Source of the DNA: Sulfurovum sp. | GTDB taxonomy: Bacteria; Campylobacterota; Campylobacteria; Campylobacterales; Sulfurovaceae | Reading direction: 5' to 3' | Length of the DNA: 28,804 nucleotides | Assembly (NCBI GenBank): GCA_023955225.1 | Contig: JAGSGJ010000026.1 | Location: forward strand, 1-28,804 | Part shown: positions 23,429 to 28,804 of the stretch, in pieces | How the letters are laid out: every line of letters starts with the position of its first letter | Position numbering within the stretch: the stretch's first letter is position 1 | Position numbers and translations under genes: made by a program | The notes under the pieces: generated by a model | Database searches by the model: none | The model's input: only the letters and a program-made list of their open reading frames with translations | Told to the model about the DNA's origin: nothing

Positions 23429-23606
23429 GCTTGTGATAAAATTGAAAATAAGAAATGATCATTTTTTATTTTGAGATTTATTAGTTTCACATCATACGAC
23501 TCGTCGTATGAGTTAAGTGCTGAAGTGCCCAACGGAAATGCCCTTGGGGCATGAGATTCCGCGTCAGCGTAGCTTGATTGGCTTTGTCAATGAAGCGTTT
23601 TATTAA
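23429..23606. other. Intergenic stretch with palindromes between dnaK and the Omp85-like gene
   Basis: No ORF. It contains a perfect palindrome CATACGAC-TC-GTCGTATG (23493-23510), a hairpin ATGCCC-TTG-GGGCAT (23538-23552) and a GC-rich patch near 23560-23575 unlike the AT-rich surroundings. It may be a repeat-family unit, but only one copy is visible here, so this cannot be shown. Confidence 0.4.
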
Positions 23607-24929
23607 TCAAAAGTCAAATGGATGATGTGCCATTAGCCACAGGTATGTACCTTCTTCTCCATAGGCAACGTCAAAGCGTACCAGTAGCTCTGATACCATT
23701 GTACGTAAGCTGATACCTGCATCATATTTCATATCATTTACAAGATCAAGATTGTATTGATCATGTACTCTTCCTACTTCTACAAATGGGACAACTTGAA
23801 ACCACTCCACATCAACTGGCATAAAAGAGTTGTTTTTTAAAGGATTGTAGTCTATGATCGCTCTGTATTCTGCGGTAGCATAAAATACTGCTTTGTCTGA
23901 AAATCTATTCTGATCATAGCCTCTCATTCTATTGAATCCACCTAGCCTGGGACCTTCCCACATAGGAGGACGATGCGCATCAAAGCCAGGAGAGATCTCT
24001 TTATCATTGTCCCAAGAGAAAGAGTATCCTGTCCACATACTTAGCGCAAGTACATTTTGTTGGGTAAAAGAGAATGTATCAAGATTAATGTAATGGTTGT
24101 ATTTAAATTCTAAAAAATCCCAGCTTTGTAGCGAGTCTCCTTTGCCAAAATCTTTTGAGAATTGTAGTTGAAACTGATATCCTCTAGATGGGTTAATATG
24201 AAAATCTGTATTATCATGTGTAAGGAAAAATCTTAGACCATTGGTATTCCATGTTGGTTTAGATGTGCCATTTTCCCACCAAATAGAATCTTTCCACATT
24301 TCTGTATTATCTGTATTTTCTGTCTGAAAAAATGTTTTTAATCCGATAGATGTTCTACCTGTCATGAAAGGTATACCATTTCCACAGCCCTCTCTGCCGA
24401 CACAAAATCCATTTTTCATATTATAAAGGACACTAGGATTTTCTAAGCCTTCTCCTATGGGAAGAGTGTATCTAAAGGTAGTAGTAAAAAAGTTTGAATC
24501 TCCTGAAGTGATGAAGGCATCATCTTTGTTGGAAGTATGTGAACCATCTATATAATAAGGGGTTTTTGGAAAATAACTTTTTAGACCCATAAACGAAAAA
24601 AACAATCTATCGCTATAGGGAAGTTTAAAGTCTGAAAATGAGATGAATCCACCAGAAAAAGTTGCTTCATCTTTTTGTTCATTTATAATAACATCTTGAG
24701 GTGCACCAGTAAATACAGTAGCAAGAAAATTTGTTTGGGGTTGAAATAATCCTTCTTTCATCACACTTATACCTGCAGCAAAACCAGTAAAATCACTGGA
24801 AAAGGCAAAAGGCAAAATAATCCACTCTTTACTTTTTGTCTCATGTGTATCTTCTGCAGCATTTAAGAGATTAGATGCAAGAAAAGTGATACTGAATAAA
24901 GATAGTAATAAGTGTTTTCTATATTCCAT
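23607..24929 (-). CDS. Omp85/D15-type outer-membrane barrel without POTRA domains
   Basis: A 440-residue protein with a signal peptide (LLLSLFSITFLASNLLNAAE), then directly beta-barrel strands: no 75-residue POTRA repeats can be found. It has the Omp85 family hallmark in strand/loop 6, GGFNRMRGYDQNRFSDKAVFYATAEYR (split here only by description: the RGY motif of the (V/L)RGY/F type), preceded by GPRLGG, plus alternating strands (VPFVEVGRVHDQY, SELLVRFDVAYGEEG) and a terminal Phe (HPFDF). Omp85 proteins insert or export proteins; short POTRA-less relatives may move lipids, substrates or partner proteins. Function unknown. Signal peptide and divergent orientation from chorismate mutase. BamA itself is not in this window. 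Confidence 0.8.
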   Translation of the reverse strand: MEYRKHLLLSLFSITFLASNLLNAAEDTHETKSKEWIILPFAFSSDFTGFAAGISVMKEGLFQPQTNFLATVFTGAPQDVIINEQKDEATFSGGFISFSDFKLPYSDRLFFSFMGLKSYFPKTPYYIDGSHTSNKDDAFITSGDSNFFTTTFRYTLPIGEGLENPSVLYNMKNGFCVGREGCGNGIPFMTGRTSIGLKTFFQTENTDNTEMWKDSIWWENGTSKPTWNTNGLRFFLTHDNTDFHINPSRGYQFQLQFSKDFGKGDSLQSWDFLEFKYNHYINLDTFSFTQQNVLALSMWTGYSFSWDNDKEISPGFDAHRPPMWEGPRLGGFNRMRGYDQNRFSDKAVFYATAEYRAIIDYNPLKNNSFMPVDVEWFQVVPFVEVGRVHDQYNLDLVNDMKYDAGISLRTMVSELLVRFDVAYGEEGTYLWLMAHHPFDF

Positions 24930-24981
24930 TAAACAATTATATCTAAAGAGTATAAAGTATATTATTTAAGATGTTTTTAGG

Positions 24982-25001
24982 CTATAATACAGCTATTATA
25001 G
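24982..25001 (+). promoter_or_regulatory. -10 box and overlapping inverted repeat before chorismate mutase
   Basis: CTATAATA and TATTATAG are 8-bp inverted arms with a 4-base spacer; the left arm contains the TATAAT -10 box. The dyad may bind a repressor or be a by-product of AT-rich sequence. It lies about 23 bases before the start codon. Confidence 0.45.
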
Positions 25002-25023
25002 TGATAACATGCAAGGATAGAAG

Positions 25024-25323
25024 ATGGAAATTAAAAAGTGTACCACGCTTGAAGAAGCAAGAAATGAGATAGATAGCGTAGACAAAGAGATAGTAGAGTT
25101 AATCGCAAAGCGTAATGAGTATATTAAGCAGATAGCACATTTTAAAACCAGTGTGGAAGAGGTCAAAGCAGAGGAGAGAATAGCAGATGTTATTTCTCAT
25201 GTAAGAGCACAAGCTATTTCTCTTGACCTGTCTCCTAATCTCATCAATGATCTTTATGTAAGAATGATCGATGAAATGGTAGAGAGTGAAATTTCTGAAT
25301 TTAAGAACGCACAGAGGTATTAA
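25024..25323 (+). CDS. Chorismate mutase (AroQ class, stand-alone)
   Basis: A 99-residue all-helical protein. LEEARNEIDSVDKEIVELIAKRNEYIKQIAHFK is the AroQ helix 1 with Asp/Arg/Lys positions that hold chorismate, and a long second-helix AEERIADVISHVRAQAISLDL follows. It converts chorismate to prephenate, leading to Phe and Tyr; the PchB subclass (isochorismate pyruvate lyase) is closely related and cannot be excluded by eye. No aro, phe or tyr genes are adjacent. The ribosome site AAGGATAG is 6 bases upstream. Its stop overlaps the convergent lipoprotein gene by 4 bases. Confidence 0.85.
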   Translation: MEIKKCTTLEEARNEIDSVDKEIVELIAKRNEYIKQIAHFKTSVEEVKAEERIADVISHVRAQAISLDLSPNLINDLYVRMIDEMVESEISEFKNAQRY

Positions 25324-25502
25324 TCTTCTTTTTCCTCATCGTCTGAATCTGAAACTGCATCTACAGCAGAACCTGCTACATCTATAGTCGCACTTGCGAC
25401 AGAACCTGCGATGGAAATAGGGGCTGTTACCACTTGTGTACATCCCGACAATAAAACCAAAATCATGAGTGAATAGAGTGTTAATTTTTTAAGACTTGGC
25501 AT
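25320..25502 (-). CDS. Small lipoprotein
   Basis: A 60-residue precursor with a short signal sequence ending in the lipobox LLSGC (Cys21), leaving a mature peptide of about 40 residues with Val/Ala/Ser-rich sequence (TAPISIAGSVASATIDVAGSA) and an acidic tail (DSDDEEKED). No charged residue at the +2 position (Thr? follows Cys), so outer-membrane retention is probable. A perfect AAGGAGG precedes the start, so it is well translated. Similar tiny lipoproteins are found in Campylobacterota; function unknown. It converges with chorismate mutase with a 4-base overlap and is divergent from the response regulator, sharing a spacer that holds a 12-bp inverted repeat. Confidence 0.8.
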   Translation of the reverse strand: MPSLKKLTLYSLMILVLLSGCTQVVTAPISIAGSVASATIDVAGSAVDAVSDSDDEEKED

Positions 25503-25558
25503 TTAGTGCCTCCTTGTACTGAATTGTTGATTCCTGTCATGCGGGAATTATAGCATAA

Positions 25559-25588
25559 ACTCTTTGTGTAGGGGAGTACACAAAGAGT
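25559..25588. promoter_or_regulatory. 12-bp perfect inverted repeat upstream of the response regulator
   Basis: ACTCTTTGTGTA (25559-25570) and TACACAAAGAGT (25577-25588) are separated by GGGGAG. It lies between the divergent lipoprotein and response regulator genes, 40 bases before the latter. Such long dyads often bind OmpR-type dimers, so it may be the autoregulatory site of the neighbouring two-component system. A hairpin in RNA is the other option. Confidence 0.55.
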
Positions 25589-25628
25589 ATGTTAAAATAT
25601 ATTATTGATTTAATAAAAAAGGGTTGGT

Positions 25629-26282
25629 ATGAATATACTGTTGCTAGAAGATGATGTGATCTTGCAGGAGATCATAGAAGAGTTTCTTGTAGAAAAAGGG
25701 TATGAGGTAGAGAGTTTTTTCGATGGTGAAAAAGCACTGGATGCCATAGGTTCCAGTTCTTATGATATGCTTCTTTTAGATGTAAATGTACCCCACATCG
25801 ATGGCTTTGAAATACTTTCATACTTACGAGAGATAGGCAATACCACTCCAGCTATATACATCACCTCTCTTGCAGGGATAGAGGATCTAAAAAAAGGGTT
25901 TGATCTGGGTGCGGATGATTATCTGAAAAAGCCTTTTGAACTTGAAGAACTGAATGCCCGTATAGAACACATCGTCAGACTTTACCGTTTACAAGAGGAG
26001 ATAGAGTTTGACGGAATGAAGTTCATCCCTAAAGCACATCAAATTTTCCTGGATGACGGTGTGATAGAAATGAGACAAAAAGAAGCACAGGTTCTAGAAT
26101 ATTTTATCCGTAATACCGGGAAGATCATCTCTTGCGATGAGATCATAGAAAATATATGGGATGATGAGAATATACCTGCCCATGCGACTATCCGTACGTA
26201 TATTAAAAATCTAAGAAAGATGTTTGAAAAAGAGTATTTTGAGAACATTAAAGGAGAAGGTTATCGTTTTAACATCATATGA
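25629..26282 (+). CDS. OmpR-family response regulator
   Basis: A 217-residue two-domain regulator. Receiver 1-118: acidic pocket Asp8-Asp9, phosphoacceptor Asp51 (MLLLDVNVPHIDGFE), Thr79 and Lys101 (DDYLKKPF). Winged-helix DNA-binding domain 125-217 with EAQVLEYFIRNTGKIISCDEI, HATIRTYIKNLRKMF and the wing KGEGYRF. It should bind direct or inverted repeats near its targets, one of which may be the 12-bp dyad 40 bases upstream. The histidine kinase gene overlaps its 3' end, so they are a cognate pair; the signal is unknown. Confidence 0.95.
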   Translation: MNILLLEDDVILQEIIEEFLVEKGYEVESFFDGEKALDAIGSSSYDMLLLDVNVPHIDGFEILSYLREIGNTTPAIYITSLAGIEDLKKGFDLGADDYLKKPFELEELNARIEHIVRLYRLQEEIEFDGMKFIPKAHQIFLDDGVIEMRQKEAQVLEYFIRNTGKIISCDEIIENIWDDENIPAHATIRTYIKNLRKMFEKEYFENIKGEGYRFNII

Positions 26283-27447
26283 GCGTAAATCTCTTTTCCG
26301 TTTTTTAGCTGTTTATCTGATATCAGTATTTATATTACTCGCTATTATTGGGCATCTTTTCTTTGAAAATAACCGTACTTCTATGCAAAATGCCATGAAG
26401 TTTGAAATGATGTATCAGGCACGTATGTTATCTTCTGCCATTGTAATGAAGGCTATGAAAAATAATACCAAAGGGGTAATGGATACAACAAGTCGCAATG
26501 CCTTTTTAAAAAAGTTAAAACATTGCCGTTTCGGAGTAGGGTATTATGATAAAAATAAAAGAGCTATCTACACGGAACTTGACGATTTTGAGGTGATAGA
26601 TAAAGATTTTTTTATCAAAGATAAAAGTTGCTATACCGTGACTGAAGACAAGAGTGATCATTTAGGTGTACACTATATAGTATTAAAAGAAAGTAATCTT
26701 GCTAATATTTTACAGCAGATGCGTATCAAAATTATAGGATATTTGGTGTTTTCATTCATACTTATGGGGATAGTGGGCTATTTTTTAGGCCGGCTGTTTT
26801 TACGTCCTGTGAGGGAACAGATAGAGTCTTTAGATAATTTTATTTCAGATACAACGCATGAACTCAATACACCCATTTCAGCCATTTTGATGACGATACA
26901 GTCTCTTAAAGGAGTAGAACCTAAAAAATTAAAACGTTTGGAAGCCAGTGCTAAAAGACTTTCTGTGATGTACAGTTCGCTCACCTATAGACTTGAAGGA
27001 AGGGTGGAGCCTTCAGAGTGGTTGTCTTTTGATGCGGTGGTAAAAGAGAGAGTTATGTATGTAAAAGAACTTATAGATTCTAAACGCCTGCAAATCACAC
27101 TAGATCTTGAACCTACAGAAGTCTTGATGCCTAAAACATCTTCTTATAGACTTATAGACAATTTACTTTCCAATGCCATTAAGTATTCAGACGTGGGGGA
27201 TAGTATTTTTATAACGCTGAAGGATGACGTTTTAAAAGTAAAAGATACAGGGATCGGTATAGATACAAAAGTACAAGATGATATCTTTAATCGTTATCAT
27301 AGAGAAAATGATGAACGTGGCGGTTTTGGCATAGGGTTGAATATTGTGCTGTCTATTTGTAAACAGTACAAAATAAAACTAGGGTTGGAGTCTAAAAAAG
27401 GAGAAGGAAGTACATTTATACTTACCTTTCCTGCAGTGAAAAAATAA
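26224..27447 (+). CDS. Sensor histidine kinase
   Basis: Membrane-bound kinase with two helices (about 26-46 and 168-190) framing a periplasmic sensor of about 120 residues without a recognisable PAS domain. HisKA H-box ISDTTHELNTPISAIL (His212, counted from TTG at 26224), N-box NLLSNAIKYS (317), G1 KDTGIGID (341) and G2 GGFGIGL (366) make an intact kinase. No HAMP domain is obvious after helix 2. The start is uncertain: no ATG or GTG fits. The TTG at 26224 gives a 59-base overlap with the regulator and lacks a ribosome site, while AAAGGAG at 26250 is followed at normal spacing by only GTT/ATC codons. The out-of-frame ATG at 26279 stops after nine codons. Confidence 0.9.
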   Translation: MKKSILRTLKEKVIVLTSYERKSLFRFLAVYLISVFILLAIIGHLFFENNRTSMQNAMKFEMMYQARMLSSAIVMKAMKNNTKGVMDTTSRNAFLKKLKHCRFGVGYYDKNKRAIYTELDDFEVIDKDFFIKDKSCYTVTEDKSDHLGVHYIVLKESNLANILQQMRIKIIGYLVFSFILMGIVGYFLGRLFLRPVREQIESLDNFISDTTHELNTPISAILMTIQSLKGVEPKKLKRLEASAKRLSVMYSSLTYRLEGRVEPSEWLSFDAVVKERVMYVKELIDSKRLQITLDLEPTEVLMPKTSSYRLIDNLLSNAIKYSDVGDSIFITLKDDVLKVKDTGIGIDTKVQDDIFNRYHRENDERGGFGIGLNIVLSICKQYKIKLGLESKKGEGSTFILTFPAVKK

Positions 27448-27449
27448 AG

Positions 27450-27842
27450 TTATTCTACACTATCCATAAGGATACCGATGATATCTGTCATGGTTAGGAT
27501 ACCGTAGAGTTCATTGTTATCGAGGACTAGTAAACGTTTGATACTGTTCTGAACCATCATTTTGGCCGCATATTTTACATCAAGTTTTGTGGAAACAGAA
27601 AAGGCTGGCGTAGATGCAATGTCATAGACATTGAGAAGATCTATGTCACCATCTTCAGCAACAATACTTTGTAAGATGTTTTTAAAGGTGACAAGTCCAT
27701 AGGCACCATCATCTGTATTTTTATCAACAATAACAGAACGCACTTTATGTATTTTCATTAAACTAATAGCTTCTCTTACTGTTGACATGGGTGCGATTAT
27801 TACTAATTTTTCTTTAGCTGTCATTACATTTTCTACTAACAT
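27450..27842 (-). CDS. Twin CBS-domain protein
   Basis: A 130-residue protein made of two CBS motifs: about 3-60 (ENVMTAKEKLVIIAPMSTVREAISLMKIHKVRSVIV) and 70-127 (DIASTPAFSVSTKLDVKYAAKMMVQNSIKRLLVL, ending YGILTMTDIIGILM). Paired CBS (Bateman) modules bind adenine nucleotides such as ATP, AMP or SAM and regulate partners. It has no catalytic domain. It follows the P-II-like gene by 11 bases, last in a three-gene operon with a DUF1538 membrane protein, which suggests it gives an energy or nucleotide input to that complex (inference). Its stop is 2 bases from the kinase stop on the other strand. Confidence 0.9.
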   Translation of the reverse strand: MLVENVMTAKEKLVIIAPMSTVREAISLMKIHKVRSVIVDKNTDDGAYGLVTFKNILQSIVAEDGDIDLLNVYDIASTPAFSVSTKLDVKYAAKMMVQNSIKRLLVLDNNELYGILTMTDIIGILMDSVE

Positions 27843-27853
27843 TTACTTTTCCT

Positions 27854-28204
27854 TTATATCATCGATTTGATGTCATGTTCAAATTTGTGTAACTCTTTTG
27901 TATCAAGACCTGCTACGTGACTCAATGGCATAGTAAATGCCAAACCAGGTGTTTCCGGGTTATCCAGATCAAACTCCTTACGCAGGACACGCATGACTTG
28001 CAGTGAGAGCTTCCTTGGCAATACAAAGAGTAAAACAGAGACATTTTCTTCAAGGGTGAGACCAAAGAAAACCTTTTTCTCTTCAAGTCCGATGCTCTTC
28101 CCATGTAAGATGGTCACGGACCCTGCACCTGCTTCTTTGGCAGCTTCTATAGCGGCTTCTTCATCTTTATCTTGAATGATGGTGATAAGTGCTGTAAATT
28201 TCAT
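27854..28204 (-). CDS. P-II-like signalling protein
   Basis: A 116-residue ferredoxin-like fold protein of P-II type: MKFTALITIIQDKDEEAAIEAAKEAGAGSVTILHGKS replaces the GlnB start, and HGKSIGLEEKKVFFGLTLEENVSVLLFVLPRKL covers the T-loop region. The usual uridylylation Tyr51 with its RGYA motif is not seen, so it is not a standard GlnB/GlnK. It has a longer C-terminus (FEHDIKSM). P-II-like proteins next to membrane proteins control transport by binding ATP/ADP and small ligands. It overlaps the DUF1538 gene by ATGA. The role at this transporter is inferred from this coupling. Confidence 0.8.
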   Translation of the reverse strand: MKFTALITIIQDKDEEAAIEAAKEAGAGSVTILHGKSIGLEEKKVFFGLTLEENVSVLLFVLPRKLSLQVMRVLRKEFDLDNPETPGLAFTMPLSHVAGLDTKELHKFEHDIKSMI

Positions 28205-28804
28205 GATACCTCTCCTTTATGTGTAGCTTGTTTTGCGTTACTCTTTTTTTTGTAATATTCAGCGTGTATACCATACCCCATTACAGTAAGCATTGGAAAG
28301 AGTGAGGCAAAGGCAATAAGACCAAATCCATCTATCAGTGGATTACGCCCTTCAATGTTCTCTGCCAAACCAAGCCCCAGTGCTGCAACCAAAGGTACTG
28401 TAACAGTTGAAGTTGTTACACCCCCACTGTCATATGCAATAGGCACAATGTACTTAGGTGCAAAATAGGTAAATATAATAACCAATACATACCCTGCGAT
28501 GATGTAATAGTGTATAGGATCACCCGCAACGATACGGTAAGAACCTAGCCCAATACCAATAGCAACACCAAATGCAACTACTATTCTAAGTATATTTTGT
28601 TTAATGTTCCCTTCGCTTATCTCTTCTGCTTTGATGGCAATGGCCAGTAGTGCAGGCTCTGCCATCGTAGTAGAGAAGCCTATGAGAAATGCAAACAGAT
28701 AGATGAGCAGGTTGTTACCCATATCGGTGAGTTGGAAGGCAATGGTCTCTCCTATAGGAAAAAGTCCCATTTCAAGCCCTACAATGAATGCATAAAGTCC
28801 CAAG
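28201..28804 (-). CDS. DUF1538 integral membrane protein (N-terminal part outside window)
   Basis: The 5' end is beyond the window; about 201 residues are visible. Helices are plentiful: LGLYAFIVGLEMGLFPIG, NLLIYLFAFLIGFSTTMAEPALLAIAI, IVVAFGVAIGIGLG, YYIIAGYVLVIIFTYFAP, GGVTTSTVTVPLVAALGLGLA and FGLIAFASLFPMLTVMGYGI. The TTMAEPAL and DSGGVTTSTVTVP segments are typical of DUF1538, a family of predicted transporters with internal repeats and unknown substrate. The frame is open at the window edge. It shares an operon with P-II-like and CBS genes, which would act as regulators. Confidence 0.8.
   Translation of the reverse strand, partial: LGLYAFIVGLEMGLFPIGETIAFQLTDMGNNLLIYLFAFLIGFSTTMAEPALLAIAIKAEEISEGNIKQNILRIVVAFGVAIGIGLGSYRIVAGDPIHYYIIAGYVLVIIFTYFAPKYIVPIAYDSGGVTTSTVTVPLVAALGLGLAENIEGRNPLIDGFGLIAFASLFPMLTVMGYGIHAEYYKKKSNAKQATHKGEVS

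Noticed and set aside
1..28804. CRISPR array, insertion sequence, prophage or integrase-linked attachment site
   Set aside because: No regularly spaced direct repeats, transposase or integrase reading frames, or duplicated tRNA 3' ends were seen; tRNA-Leu is complete and no second copy of its 3' end was noticed.

Overview
This window reads as the chromosome of a Campylobacterota (epsilonproteobacterial) bacterium, most likely a Sulfurovum/Sulfurimonas-type marine or sediment chemolithotroph. The grounds are the gene order purD - RDD protein - lptD - J-domain protein - phosphoribosyltransferase - pnp, a lone atpE outside the ATP synthase operon, AT-rich intergenic DNA, and strong TATAAT -10 boxes with weak -35 boxes. 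The genus is inferred from gene order and protein character, not from a database search.

Layout. (1) 1-8.5 kb, plus strand: the end of a cation diffusion facilitator, hemD, a 360-nt structured non-coding block (candidate 6S RNA), purD, an RDD membrane protein, lptD, a small J-domain protein, a phosphoribosyltransferase and pnp. Most genes overlap or abut. (2) 8.5-13.6 kb, an accessory islet: a sigma70-type promoter, a class I cyclic-di-GMP (GEMM) riboswitch, a 1175-residue secreted DUF11-repeat protein with a C-terminal sorting tail, a small outer-membrane beta-barrel protein, a terminator, and a convergent exosortase-family gene with Cys-Arg-His catalytic residues. (3) 13.7-15.9 kb: atpE, tRNA-Leu(GAG), HU, and a conserved unknown (DUF5718-like). 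(4) 15.9-20.7 kb: ferritin-like protein, dnaJ, a Dabb protein, recR, a DHH phosphoesterase, an Rrf2 regulator and rpsO. (5) 20.7-23.4 kb: grpE-dnaK behind a promoter whose -35 box lies inside a HAIR-like (HspR) operator. (6) 23.6-28.8 kb: a POTRA-less Omp85-type barrel, chorismate mutase, a small lipoprotein, an OmpR/HisKA two-component pair, and a minus-strand operon of a DUF1538 membrane protein, a P-II-like protein and a CBS-pair protein.

The strongest candidate for an undescribed system is region 2. It combines c-di-GMP sensing in the mRNA leader, a giant Ca2+-binding-like/DUF11 surface protein with a non-canonical CTERM tail (MNK, then about 18 hydrophobic residues, then RREE), a partner outer-membrane protein, and its likely processing exosortase. 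This would be a compact, second-messenger-controlled surface-display module placed between the housekeeping genes pnp and atpE.
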